Positions 8,546-17,083 of a DNA stretch of 39,629 nucleotides are shown in pieces; the first letter of the stretch is position 1; the number at the start of each line of letters is the position of its first letter. The translations under genes were made by a program, and so were the position numbers. This stretch comes from a bacterium (lineage in GTDB: Bacteria; Myxococcota_A; UBA9160; UBA6930). The DNA lies in the NCBI GenBank assembly GCA_024226235.1, contig JAAELW010000196.1:1-39629 (forward strand), in the 5' to 3' direction. The notes under the pieces were generated by a model. It did no database searches. It saw nothing but the letters and a program-made list of their open reading frames with translations, and was not told the DNA's origin.

Positions 8546-8547
8546 CG

Positions 8548-9444
8548 ATGCAGGAACACGAAGACACGCTCGATCGCAGACGGCGAGTCCATCTCGGAAT
8601 TCTCCGCAATGAGCTGCGGGGCAAATCCTACGAACGCCATTTTCGCTGGGAGATGAGTCCTCTTCCGGATCACGTCGAGCTGGTGCTCGGGCAGGGTGAG
8701 TCGGACGCAAACGATGTGCTTCCGAGGGCGGACGTCAACTGCCTGTTGGAGCCCGGCTACCTTCCGCTGGAAACCGGATACGCGACTCTCCCCGATGGGA
8801 CTGCCCACGTTGCTGTCCTCACCCGGTTTCCAGGGGCCACCGGCGAGATGATCGACTGGTGGTTTGGTTGGCACAGCGCTGAAACGGAGCGTTACAAACT
8901 CTGGCATCCCCAGGCACATCTCTATTCGCAGCTGCGCTACGAGCGCGCTGCCGTCCCGGGGCTCACGGACCGACAGAGATACGTCGGGAATACGTCCTGG
9001 GTCGATGAGTACGTGGGTCCGCATATCCATCGACTCGCGATCTCCTTTTGTGAGCCTCGCGACTTCGGTCTGGCTGAAGATTCCTTCAAGGACGCTGGGA
9101 TCAGCACTGCCGTTTGTGCTCGGGTCGGCTTCAGCGACAGGCCCGTCGATTCGGGGTACTTGATCCACCTCATTCGTGAGACTCCAGAGGGTTGCGAGAT
9201 GCGCAGCCGGTTCTGGGTGGGTGAAGTGCACATCCGGAGTCTCCCCGAGCGGAACTCGATCGACCGGTTGCTGGCGACCCGATTTGCCCGCCGGTTCGTG
9301 ATTCCCTCGAGGCTTGGCCGAGACCTTCTGGTGCACTGCGCGGAAGAGATGAATCATCTTGCGAGCTTCCTTCCAGCACTCTTTGCCGAGGAGACCGGCA
9401 GTGCGTCCCGCCAGCCCGGCGCGGTGATGGAGAGCGGGCAATGA
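8548..9444 (+). CDS. PhlG-like C-C hydrolase (DAPG hydrolase family)
   Basis: The 298-residue protein has the length and hallmark sequence of the 2,4-diacetylphloroglucinol hydrolase family: PGYLPLETGYATLPDGTAHV, MIDWWFGWHS (101-110), YKLWHPQAH (116-124), RYVGNTSWVDEYVG (144-157) and HCAEEM (263-268). In PhlG zinc is held by a His, a Glu and an H-x3-E pair; H120 or H124, E154, H263 and E267 fit these. The family cleaves a C-C bond next to a ketone on phenolic rings. The true substrate here is unknown, and no phloroglucinol pathway genes are nearby. It overlaps the next gene by four bases. Confidence 0.85.
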   Translation: MQEHEDTLDRRRRVHLGILRNELRGKSYERHFRWEMSPLPDHVELVLGQGESDANDVLPRADVNCLLEPGYLPLETGYATLPDGTAHVAVLTRFPGATGEMIDWWFGWHSAETERYKLWHPQAHLYSQLRYERAAVPGLTDRQRYVGNTSWVDEYVGPHIHRLAISFCEPRDFGLAEDSFKDAGISTAVCARVGFSDRPVDSGYLIHLIRETPEGCEMRSRFWVGEVHIRSLPERNSIDRLLATRFARRFVIPSRLGRDLLVHCAEEMNHLASFLPALFAEETGSASRQPGAVMESGQ

Positions 9445-9866
9445 TCCGAGGCGCTTGTCTCTGTGGTGGCGTCCGGTTCGAAGTCGAGCGTGCGGTCGGA
9501 CCGTTCGAACTCTGTCACTGCCAGCGTTGTCGCAAGGCATCTGGCTCTGCCTTCGTGGCCGGTCTGGGCGTGCGAGCCCAGGACTTCAGGTTGCTCTCCG
9601 GCGCCGAACTGATCCAGACCTACGAATCACCGACGCGGGAAAGCCCTCCGCCCTATCGCGTGGCGTTTTGTTCGCGCTGCGGTTCCCCGGTGCCGAATCC
9701 TCCCGATGGCGGGAACTGGTTGGAGATCCCGGCAGGTCTGCTCGAGGACGATCCTGCGATCCGCCCGGACAGACACATCTTCGTCGAGTGCAAGAGTTCG
9801 TGGTTCGATATTTCCGACTCGCTGCCACAGTTCACCAAAGATCAGCTCGTCGAGCTACGCGGATGA
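9441..9866 (+). CDS. GFA/CENP-V family zinc protein
   Basis: The 141-residue protein shows the cysteine pattern of glutathione-dependent formaldehyde-activating (GFA) domains: CLCG at 6-9, CHCQRC at 25-30 and CSRCG near 77-81, which bind two zinc ions. Most members are small enzymes of unknown substrate, some bind S-hydroxymethylglutathione. The start overlaps the stop of the PhlG-like gene (ATGA), so the two are co-translated and may act in one pathway. Confidence 0.88.
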   Translation: MIRGACLCGGVRFEVERAVGPFELCHCQRCRKASGSAFVAGLGVRAQDFRLLSGAELIQTYESPTRESPPPYRVAFCSRCGSPVPNPPDGGNWLEIPAGLLEDDPAIRPDRHIFVECKSSWFDISDSLPQFTKDQLVELRG

Positions 9867-9895
9867 AATCGCACGAAGTCCGCGGGTTTCCTGCG

Positions 9896-10285
9896 CTAGC
9901 GGTCGGCCAGAATCCAGTGACGAGCGGTCTCTTCATCCTTGAAGATCTCGACCTGCTTGTTACGCACTGGGTAGAGATCCTGGAGCGCTAGAAAGAGTGA
10001 GCCTTTGAAGACGTCGTGTTTGTCGGTGATGACCATCGCCATCTTTGATTCCTGGTTCGCGTCGTCCAGCATGCGCCCGACCTCGACGATCTCGGCCAAT
10101 TGACCTGTATCCATTTCGGCCTTCTCGATCGGGCGGAAATCGATCAACTCGCTGAAACCATGGAGCTCCGGGTGGTTCAGCCACACCTGCTGCAGGTATG
10201 CGACCACCGAATCCGTCGTCAGGGCGTCCCAGAACCGGACTTCTACATAGCGCTCTGTCTCATGAACGACGTGTTCAAAACTCAT
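9896..10285 (-). CDS. STAS/SpoIIAA-like protein of unknown function
   Basis: The 129-residue protein (start MSFEHVVHETERYVEVRF) has alternating strands and helices like SpoIIAA/STAS-type proteins: an N-terminal strand pair, then GFSELIDFRPIEKAEMD, a long helix EIVEVGRMLDD, MAMVITDKHDVF and a C-terminal VEIFKDEETARHWIL, the last typical of small bacterial STAS-like proteins. An upstream in-frame start would add 17 residues without family resemblance. It converges with the GFA gene; a 253-bp divergent region separates it from the methyltransferase. Confidence 0.7.
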   Translation of the reverse strand: MSFEHVVHETERYVEVRFWDALTTDSVVAYLQQVWLNHPELHGFSELIDFRPIEKAEMDTGQLAEIVEVGRMLDDANQESKMAMVITDKHDVFKGSLFLALQDLYPVRNKQVEIFKDEETARHWILADR

Positions 10286-10343
10286 GGGGTTCCCCGAAAT
10301 CCGACGGCTGCCCTGGTCGACTTCTGCGCAGGCCAATCAACCA

Positions 10344-10356
10344 CAATCATTGATTG
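10344..10356. promoter_or_regulatory. 13-bp palindrome in a divergent intergenic region
   Basis: CAATCATTGATTG is a perfect palindrome between the STAS-like gene and the methyltransferase gene. A third CAATCA copy is 10 bp to the left (10334). The site is a candidate operator for either gene. No gene was seen in the rest of 10286-10538. Confidence 0.4.
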
Positions 10357-10538
10357 CTTGCAACATCCTGAATCTGATGACTGAGATCGTGGTCGGCCCC
10401 TGGTTCCTGGTCGAGGCGCTTGGGAAGCGTTTCTGCATTTCCTATTCATGCACCACACAGTCAAGCAGATAGGCCACACCCTCGACCCCATTTTGACCAA
10501 ATCGGTTCGGGCGAGCTCCCGTAGGGAGAGAATGGGAA

Positions 10539-11558
10539 ATGAAGATCACCAGCATGTTGGCCGCGCTCCGCGCCAGCAATCCCCTCACCATCTACCGCTT
10601 CATGGGCGACCTGCAGGCGATGGTCCGTATGCACTTTCTTCACACCGCCAGCGATTCGGGCCTGTTGCAAGCCCTGTCCGACAAGCCCACACGGGAAACC
10701 CTGGTGGAGCGCCTCGGCGTTCAACGCCCTGAAATCCTGGACGCCGTCTTGGATGCGGGCCTCGCCGCCGGAGAACTCTCTTGTTCCGATGGCCGCTATG
10801 CGCTTCGCGGCAAACGCTCGCGTGCTCTGGCGGCCAGTGACAGCGACCCCTTGGTGGCCATGGTCCAGGCGAACGCCACCTACTACAACAAAGCCTATCG
10901 TTTGGCTGCGGCCAGAATGAAAGGGGCTCCCCGCGGCGACGACCTGGCGGAAATCGGAGACCTGGTCGCTCGAGCCTCTCGCGTGGGTGAACCCTTCCTT
11001 CGCGCCTTTGTCCGGGAGACCGTGTCGGGACGCAGTCCAATGCGCATTCTCGAAGTGGGCTGCGGCTCAGGCGCCCTTCTGCGCTGCGCGGCCGACGTGA
11101 ATCCCGATGCAGTCGGAGTGGGCATCGACCTGGATGCAGCCGCCGTCGAGCAGGCCCAAGACAATCTGGCGCAGTGGAAGATCGGTGATCGTTTCCGGGT
11201 GATCTCGGGCGATGTCCGCCAGCCACCTCCCGAGTTGAAGGATGCCTTCGATCTGATCACGCTCTACAACATCATCTACTACTTCCCGGAGGAGGAGCGG
11301 TTGGAGTTGATCCGCGCACTGCGCGAGCGTCTCTCACCCGGTGGAACCTTGGCCTTGGTCACCACCACCCAAGGCAGGGGTGGCGATCCCATGGCCGCCA
11401 ACCTGAACCTGGTGACCAGTTCATTGAACGGCTGCACCCCGCTACCCGAACTCGACGATCTACTCGCGCTCTTCGACAAGGCAGGTCTCACCGAAATCCG
11501 GCACACGAAACTGATTCCCGGAAGTTCCCTGATCGGTATCACCGCCAGGTCTTCCTGA
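10539..11558 (+). CDS. winged-helix class I SAM-dependent methyltransferase
   Basis: The 339-residue protein has an N-terminal dimerisation/winged-helix region (about 25-100; MHFLHTASDSGLLQALSDKP, then LVERLGVQRPEILDAVLDAG) and a C-terminal Rossmann methyltransferase with motif I ILEVGCGSGALL near 168-179, VGIDLD, and YNIIYYFPEEERLELIRALR. This is the layout of small-molecule O- or C-methyltransferases. A CTCCC/GGGAG hairpin at 10516-10528 covers a possible ribosome-binding site, so translation may be regulated. Substrate not predictable. Confidence 0.82.
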   Translation: MKITSMLAALRASNPLTIYRFMGDLQAMVRMHFLHTASDSGLLQALSDKPTRETLVERLGVQRPEILDAVLDAGLAAGELSCSDGRYALRGKRSRALAASDSDPLVAMVQANATYYNKAYRLAAARMKGAPRGDDLAEIGDLVARASRVGEPFLRAFVRETVSGRSPMRILEVGCGSGALLRCAADVNPDAVGVGIDLDAAAVEQAQDNLAQWKIGDRFRVISGDVRQPPPELKDAFDLITLYNIIYYFPEEERLELIRALRERLSPGGTLALVTTTQGRGGDPMAANLNLVTSSLNGCTPLPELDDLLALFDKAGLTEIRHTKLIPGSSLIGITARSS

Positions 11559-11577
11559 CGCGGAGCAGCTGCAGGCC

Positions 11578-11615
11578 CCTTCCCCGGAGCGGCACGCGGC
11601 CGCGTCCGGGGAAGG
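11578..11615. terminator. strong bidirectional terminator hairpin
   Basis: CCTTCCCCGGA (11578-11588) pairs with 11605-11615, and an inner GCGGC/GCCGC extends the stem to 16 bp with one bulged base and a 5-base loop. It lies between the convergent methyltransferase and VOC genes. There is no T-run on either side. Confidence 0.7.
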
Positions 11616-11625
11616 AACAGCAGAC

Positions 11626-12006
11626 CTAGCCAGTCTTCATGTCGAAGAAGCAGAGCTTGTTGCCGTCGAGATCGCGAACGTAGGCGCCGTAGAAGACCGG
11701 CATCCGCTCGCCGGGCGGGCCTTCATCCGTGGCACCCAGCTCGATCGCCTTCGCGTAGAGCTTGTCGACACCCTCACGGGAGCCTCCGGGAATCGCGATC
11801 ATGTTGCCGTTGCCGCAGTCCTGCGTCTTCTCGTCGTAAGGGATGCAGACCGCGATCATCGCGGCGTTTTCCTTTCCGGTTCCGTAGAACTTGATCCTGT
11901 CCATCCCCATCATCTGCTTGGCACCTACCTCGGCCAGCAGGCCGTCATAGAAGGCGCAGGCCTTGTCCAGGTCGTTCGATCCGATCGTCACGTATCCAAT
12001 CATCAT
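11626..12006 (-). CDS. VOC superfamily (glyoxalase/bleomycin-resistance-like) protein
   Basis: The 126-residue protein has the two beta-alpha-beta-beta-beta modules of VOC proteins: MIGYVTIGSNDLDKACAFYD at the N-terminus and YVRDLDGNKLCFF at the C-terminus, with the metal-ligand Glu position apparently replaced near the end (DGNKLCFFD). It could be non-metal-binding. It follows the amine dehydrogenase cytochrome gene on the same strand by 97 bp and is the last gene before the terminator hairpin, so it may be the distal gene of that operon. Confidence 0.82.
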   Translation of the reverse strand: MMIGYVTIGSNDLDKACAFYDGLLAEVGAKQMMGMDRIKFYGTGKENAAMIAVCIPYDEKTQDCGNGNMIAIPGGSREGVDKLYAKAIELGATDEGPPGERMPVFYGAYVRDLDGNKLCFFDMKTG

Positions 12007-12102
12007 GTGGCTCCTTGGGCGCAGAGTAGACAGAAAACAGGTGAACCGGAGTCAGTGCAAGGCATGGGTTCAGCTTGCCCACGATTCCGGGGGAAGTTCG
12101 AG

Positions 12103-12495
12103 CTACGGAGCCGTCAGCGCGGCTCGCGCAGAAGTCGTATCGAGTATTGGCTTGCTGCGGAACCTCCCCACTTCCTCAGCCGAGTACGGAGGCGTCGGCG
12201 GGGCATCGGAATAGCTCTCGAGCACCCAGTTGAGCAGGGTCGCGAGTTCCGCATCGCCGATGGGTGCCTGCGCAACGCCGGGCACACTCGCCAGGTAGGC
12301 TCTCCCTTCTGGCGTGCTCCCGAAGCGGCCGACGCCGTGAAGCGTCGGAACGGTGCCGGGGACACCATGGCCGTCGAGTCCATGGCAGCCGGAGCAGTGG
12401 AGGACGTACCCTTCGGCGGGGGGCCGAATGCCGGAGTCGCCGGCGTAGACTGCTGGCGCGGCGCAGAGGATCAGCGCGGTGAGGAAGCGCCCCAT
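12103..12495 (-). CDS. small c-type cytochrome linked to the amine dehydrogenase cluster
   Basis: The 130-residue protein has a signal peptide (cleavage after AVYA), a single heme motif CSGCH at 34-38 and a class I cytochrome c tail (PIGDAELATLLNWVLESY). In most such proteins a methionine in the loop before this tail is the second heme ligand; here that loop reads SVPGVAQAP and the mature protein has no methionine at all. The heme is therefore either five-coordinate or ligated by another residue. ATG at 12495 shares its A with the mauA stop (TGATG); a GTG one codon upstream is an alternative. It probably accepts electrons from the dehydrogenase, as no amicyanin gene is present. Confidence 0.85.
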   Translation of the reverse strand: MGRFLTALILCAAPAVYAGDSGIRPPAEGYVLHCSGCHGLDGHGVPGTVPTLHGVGRFGSTPEGRAYLASVPGVAQAPIGDAELATLLNWVLESYSDAPPTPPYSAEEVGRFRSKPILDTTSARAALTAP

Positions 12496-13049
12496 CACTT
12501 TTCAGGCTGGCTTTCGGTGGCCTGGCCCACGACGACGGCGATCGAGCAGTTGTAGACCTGCGACGTGGCGCCCGCGCACCAGTTGATGTCGTTGTTCCTG
12601 TACCAGTGGTATTCGGGCCGCTCGCCCTCGTTCCGGTTGCAGATGCACCGACCGCAGAAGGTCTTGCCGCAGCAATCGTTGTACGAAATCAGGTACTCCT
12701 TGCCGTCTGCCGGATTGCGGCAGGTTCCGATCCAGGTCACGGGCGAAATCTCGGTTCCGGGCGGGCACGTCGTGGAACTGCCACCGCAGCAGGCGCATGC
12801 GGAACCGTCGATTGCGCAATGCCGCCAGTACTCGCAACTCTTGGGGTCGCCCTCGGGGCCCTCGATCGTCTCGTCAGGTGCGGGGACTCGCGCAGAATCG
12901 GGGCCCGCCGAAGCGCGGGCAACCGGCAGCAAGGGAAGCGCTGCACCGCCTGCGAGCATCCCGCCGAGACGTGCGAGGAAGGTTCTTCGGCTGGTGTTCC
13001 GAGCGATCTTGCGGGCTCGCTGTTCGAGCCATTCGTCGAGGCCCTTCAC
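12495..13049 (-). CDS. mauA: amine dehydrogenase light (TTQ) subunit, MauA
   Basis: The 184-residue protein has a long Tat signal (SRRTFLARLGG) and a mature domain that is unmistakable MauA: CEYWRHCAIDG, TTCPPGTEISPVTWIGTC, ISYNDCCGKTF and NDINWCAG. Trp106 and Trp157 are 51 apart, matching Trp57 and Trp108 of the Paracoccus subunit that form the tryptophan-tryptophylquinone cofactor, and Asp125 and Asp81 fit the catalytic Asp76 and Asp32. The mature part has 14 cysteines, two more than I recall for Paracoccus (12, six disulfides). The start is GTG overlapping the mauD stop (GTGA). Methylamine or an aromatic amine could be the substrate. Confidence 0.95.
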   Translation of the reverse strand: MKGLDEWLEQRARKIARNTSRRTFLARLGGMLAGGAALPLLPVARASAGPDSARVPAPDETIEGPEGDPKSCEYWRHCAIDGSACACCGGSSTTCPPGTEISPVTWIGTCRNPADGKEYLISYNDCCGKTFCGRCICNRNEGERPEYHWYRNNDINWCAGATSQVYNCSIAVVVGQATESQPEK

Positions 13050-13669
13050 GATTCCGCTCCGGCTCGGGGAAGTTCGAGCATCGGCAATTCCTCGGTCTGC
13101 TGCAGAAATTCCTGAATTGAGGCCACCTCGAGCCGTTCGGCCTCGAAGAGGCTCTCGATGTGCTCGCGAGTGTTGACGATTCCCTTCGCGGCGACCCGTC
13201 CGGCGCCATCGATCAATACCGCGTACGGCAACTTGGCGACCTCGAAACGCAGCCCGAGCTCCTGTGAGAGCACGTAGGCAGAGCGATCGAGCCCTTTTGC
13301 TCGAACGAAACGGGCGTGCTCCTCCGGGTCGCCGTCGCTCGCGAGGATCACCCTCAAGCTGGAGGCCTCTTCGCGTTCGATGCGCTTCAGTGTCGGGAGG
13401 ATCGTTTCGCAAACCGGGCAGGTCGGTGACAGGAAGAAGAGCAACGTGCGCTGCGCTGCCAGTCGGAACTCTGCGCCGTCCAACGTCTGCAAGGCGAACT
13501 CCGGAACGTCGTCTCCGATTTCGAGGCCTGCAGACGTTGCAAGCGCGCCGACGGGTGCGATGCGCTCATGCAGCAATCCGATCTGCCGTGTGAGAGCGAC
13601 GACCACCAGGCCGAGGGCAACGACGAGAATCCAAAGGATCGCATTCGATACGAGCAGGGCTTCGGTCAT
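13046..13669 (-). CDS. mauD: MauD, thioredoxin-like disulfide protein for amine dehydrogenase maturation
   Basis: The 207-residue protein has an N-terminal membrane anchor (ILWILVVALGLVVVALT), an AhpC/thioredoxin-like domain and the active-site motif SPTCPVCETILP. MauD is needed to form the disulfides of the light subunit in the periplasm. The ATG overlaps the mauE stop by four bases. An upstream in-frame extension reaches into mauE and is discarded. Confidence 0.93.
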   Translation of the reverse strand: MTEALLVSNAILWILVVALGLVVVALTRQIGLLHERIAPVGALATSAGLEIGDDVPEFALQTLDGAEFRLAAQRTLLFFLSPTCPVCETILPTLKRIEREEASSLRVILASDGDPEEHARFVRAKGLDRSAYVLSQELGLRFEVAKLPYAVLIDGAGRVAAKGIVNTREHIESLFEAERLEVASIQEFLQQTEELPMLELPRAGAES

Positions 13670-14232
13670 ACGGACTTCCTCCGACTGCGCAGACCCGGGG
13701 CCAGCGCGGCGAGCTGCTGAGCTGCGATGAAGATGAACACGGTGGCGACGAGGCCCCCGCCAATCGTGAACGCATCGATGGGATGGAGGGCGCGTGGTGC
13801 AGCCGGGAAACCTGCGAGCATCGCCGCTATGGCCAGCACTCCATTGCGCACCAGCAAGGCGCCCGAGAGCGGGCTCCGTGCCGAAGGGCCGAGGCAACCG
13901 CAATCGATGTCGCGGCGTCCCCTTGCGAGGTTGAATCCGATCCCGAAGGAGTAGAGACCGAGCAGCATCACTGCACCGGCCGCGCCTACCCGGACATCCG
14001 GCGAGAGGATCAGCGCGATCGCGACGCCAAGCTCCGCCAGCACGAGCGCAGCCCCGGCGGGTGCGACCCAGCGGCTGCCTAGGATCTGATAGGCCCGCAG
14101 GGTCTCCCCGAAGGTCTCGAGATCCCGCAGCTTGTGCGCGGCCGCAACGGCGAACAGGGCGGCAAGGCTGCCTCGGAGGATCCAGCTGAAGGCGGGGTCC
14201 AACTCAGGGCACCCGGAGTGTGGGGCCGGCAA
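13666..14232 (-). CDS. mauE: MauE membrane protein for amine dehydrogenase maturation
   Basis: The 188-residue protein has four or five hydrophobic segments and conserved MauE features: FAVAAAHKLRDLETF near the N-terminus, YSFGIGFNLARGRRDIDCGC in the middle (paired cysteines in DCGC) and LLVRNGVLA. The Cys pair suggests electron exchange with MauD. The first start is TTG at 14232 inside mauB; a second TTG at 14202, just after the mauB stop, is equally plausible. Confidence 0.9.
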   Translation of the reverse strand: MPAPHSGCPELDPAFSWILRGSLAALFAVAAAHKLRDLETFGETLRAYQILGSRWVAPAGAALVLAELGVAIALILSPDVRVGAAGAVMLLGLYSFGIGFNLARGRRDIDCGCLGPSARSPLSGALLVRNGVLAIAAMLAGFPAAPRALHPIDAFTIGGGLVATVFIFIAAQQLAALAPGLRSRRKSV

Positions 14233-15442
14233 GGCCCGCTTCGCTTAGGGTGCGCAGGGATTGGCCGGTGGTGGCATCGAGGACACCGATCGCACCGAGC
14301 ATCCCGTTGCGGACGAAGAGCAGTGGGCTTTCGTCCTGACTGACGGCGATGGTGTGGATTCCACCGGACGGGAGGACCCAATTCAGCACGTCATGCACGA
14401 AGCTGTCCTCGGTGACACCCATGAACGATCCGAGAAACGCAGCTGTCAGATTGGGCGATCCGAAACGGCCGACACGTTTTTGGGTGGCCATGTCCCAGAC
14501 CCAGACTTCCGGGCCTGACTCCTTGTGGCTGCCGGCCCCTCCCTGATGCATCACCACGAACAGGCGTCCGCTCTTGCCGTGGACCGCGACGTATTGCAGC
14601 CCGCCGGGGCGCCACTCGTTGCTTCGCTCGGCCTCGTCCGTGAGCGACCATGACGCCGCGACCACGGGAGTGCCCTCGGAGTAGTCGATCGTATGCGCTT
14701 GCCCCTCGAATGAGACGAATGTCCAGCGAAGCCCCGTACGACCCGCCGACATGGCGACCGGATCCTCGACGACATCGAAGAAGCGAGCGCTGCGGCTGAA
14801 CTGCTTGAAGCTCCCGCTTTCGTCGAGTTCGATCGCGACCGTCGTGCCGTTTCCGCAGAGTGCCGCGAAACGATGCGCGTCGATCGGGTAGACCCCGGCG
14901 CAGCCGGTGGTGACGATCTCTTCGACGAAGCGCCGCTCGACCAGGTCGATCACCGCGACCGAGGTGTTCGGGAACTGGTTGAACACGCCGATGAAGCGCT
15001 CGCCGATCAACTCTGCGTACTGTTGAGACGTGTTGCTCGAACCGGATTGGGTCGGAAACACGATCTCATGCTTGAAGGCGAGGGTCGTCGCGTCGTAGAC
15101 ACTCACGAAGTCCACTCGCTCGCCCCGGGTGCCCCGCGAATGTGCGATATCGACGGAGTAGATTTCGTTGCGGGAACGAACGAAGAGCGGGGTCTTCGGC
15201 GTGATGAGGGACGGGGAGTCGATCATTCCCAGGACCTCGCCGGAATCTCCGTCGAAGAGCAGGTTGTGCTGCGTGAGCCGGTCGGGGACCCAGACCGAGT
15301 GGTTTCCCATCGGCGGAAGGGTCGCCACGGAGGCCTTCTCGCGTGGAGCCTCTGCGGCGAGCGGCGCTGCCAGGCTGAACGCGGCCAGCATGAGTGCGAG
15401 CAGGCCGACCATCGACGGTGTGGGGCTCGAAGAGGTTCTCAC
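14204..15442 (-). CDS. mauB: amine dehydrogenase heavy subunit, MauB
   Basis: The 412-residue protein has a signal peptide (LLALMLAAFSLAAPLAAEA) and a seven-bladed beta-propeller typical of amine dehydrogenase heavy chains: VFVRSRNEIYSVDIAHSRGT-like opening, HKSGRLFVV-type blades, VWVWDMATQKRVGRF and SPLLFVRNGMLGAIGVLDATTG. It forms the scaffold for two MauA subunits in the periplasm. The start is GTG with GGAG eight bases upstream. It is the first gene of the mauB-E-D-A-cytochrome operon. Confidence 0.93.
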   Translation of the reverse strand: MRTSSSPTPSMVGLLALMLAAFSLAAPLAAEAPREKASVATLPPMGNHSVWVPDRLTQHNLLFDGDSGEVLGMIDSPSLITPKTPLFVRSRNEIYSVDIAHSRGTRGERVDFVSVYDATTLAFKHEIVFPTQSGSSNTSQQYAELIGERFIGVFNQFPNTSVAVIDLVERRFVEEIVTTGCAGVYPIDAHRFAALCGNGTTVAIELDESGSFKQFSRSARFFDVVEDPVAMSAGRTGLRWTFVSFEGQAHTIDYSEGTPVVAASWSLTDEAERSNEWRPGGLQYVAVHGKSGRLFVVMHQGGAGSHKESGPEVWVWDMATQKRVGRFGSPNLTAAFLGSFMGVTEDSFVHDVLNWVLPSGGIHTIAVSQDESPLLFVRNGMLGAIGVLDATTGQSLRTLSEAGLAGPTLRVP

Positions 15443-15474
15443 GGATGGATCTCCATTCCTTGCCGAATCGCCGG

Positions 15475-15494
15475 AAGGGAGCTTATACTCCCTT
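15475..15494. promoter_or_regulatory. inverted repeat around a TATA-like sequence upstream of mauB
   Basis: AAGGGAG (15475-15481) and CTCCCTT (15488-15494) flank CTTATA. It is 33 bp upstream of the mauB start. On the minus strand TATAAG could be a -10 element inside an operator. No gene was seen in the 258-bp divergent gap to the amidase. Confidence 0.45.
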
Positions 15495-15700
15495 TTGCTT
15501 CATGGCAACACGGACCCCGGCGATTTCCAGACCCGGATCTTCGGGTGCTTCGCGCGGGCCTTCTGCAGTATGGCCCCCCACCTCCCGCTTGCGCGGGCGC
15601 GATTGACAGGCCACGCGTCTGGCTCGAACCTGTTGCGCGCAAAGGTGGATCCCAGACTGGTGCGCACGAAGTGGATCCCAGGCAGCGATTGGAGGCGACG

Positions 15701-17083
15701 GTGAGCCAAGAGCTTTGGAGCCATTCGGCGGCGGGTCTGGCTGAGCTGATTCGGAACAAAGAGGTGTCGAGCGTCGAGGTCGTCGAGAGCCACCTGCGCC
15801 GCATCGAATCCGTGAACCCCGTCGTGAATGCAATCACGGTCGTCTTGGCGGAGTCCGCGCTCGAAGCCGCCAGGAAGGCCGACGAGAGCTCCGGGACGGG
15901 GTCGCTGCACGGCGTTCCCTTTACCGTCAAGGAGAACATCGATTGCACTGGCTCGGCGACGACCCAAGGAGTGGCTGCTTTCGTGAATGCCATGCCACCC
16001 CTTGACGCACCCGTCGTGGAGCGAATGAAGGCCGTGGGTGCGATTCCGATCGGCCGGACGAATCTGCCCGAGTTCGGTTTGCGGATCTCGACCGACAATC
16101 TGCTGCGGGGGCGCACGCTCAATCCTTGGGATCCAACCCGCGTCGCTGGGGGTTCCAGCGGTGGCGAAGCCTCCAGCCTGGCTACAGGGATGAGTCCGAT
16201 CGGTTTGGGGAACGACATCGGAGGGTCGGTTCGCAACCCTGCCTACTGTTGTGGGGTGATCGGCTTCAAGACGACGGCCGGGAGAATCCCCCATGCCTCG
16301 TCGCTGGTGCCCGCCGGCATTGGCCTCGCGGAGCAACTCCTGGTCGTGGAGGGGCCGATGGCCCGCCACGTCCAGGACATACGGCTGGGCTACGAGATCC
16401 TCTCCGGGAGGGATATTCGCGATCCTTCCTCTGTAGACGTACCGCTGTACGGCCGGGCTTCGAGCCACAAGAAGGTTGCGCTGGTCACCGAGATTCCAGG
16501 CGTCGAACTGCCCGAGTCCACGGTCGCCGCGATCAAGACCGCCGGTGCCGTGATGAAAGAGCATGGCTGGGAGGTCGAGGAAGCCAACCCGCCGGAACTC
16601 GAGAATGTCTCAGAGGTCTGGGCGCAGATCCTGACGATGGATCTGCGGGTCACTCTCGAACTGATCGGCCCTCTCATCATGCCGAGTGGCAAGCAGTTGC
16701 TTCATGATCTCGTGGCCAGGTATCGACCTGAAGAGCTGGCGATTCCGGTGGTTCACGCAGCACGACACAGGCTGAGCCAGCTCTGGTCCGAGTTCTTCGT
16801 CGACTACCCGGTCGTTCTGGGCCCCACCTGGACGGATATCCCTTTTCTGCACGATGAGGACATCGATCCCGTTTCTGGTGTCGAAACGACCACGGATCGG
16901 ATTCGGTTCATCACGCCTGCGAACCTCCTGGGCATCCCAGCGTTGGCACTACCCATGGGCGTCGCCGACGGCTTGCCCACCGGTGTCCAGATCTATGCCG
17001 ACAAATGGTGCGAGAATCTGGTCCTACAGGCAGCCGAGTGGATCGAAGCCGAGGTCGGACAGATCTGCCCTGTGGATCCGATC

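Noticed and set aside
14873-15700. N-terminal extension of the amidase
   Set aside because: It is antisense to mauB; the GTG at 15701 with GGAGG gives the family length.
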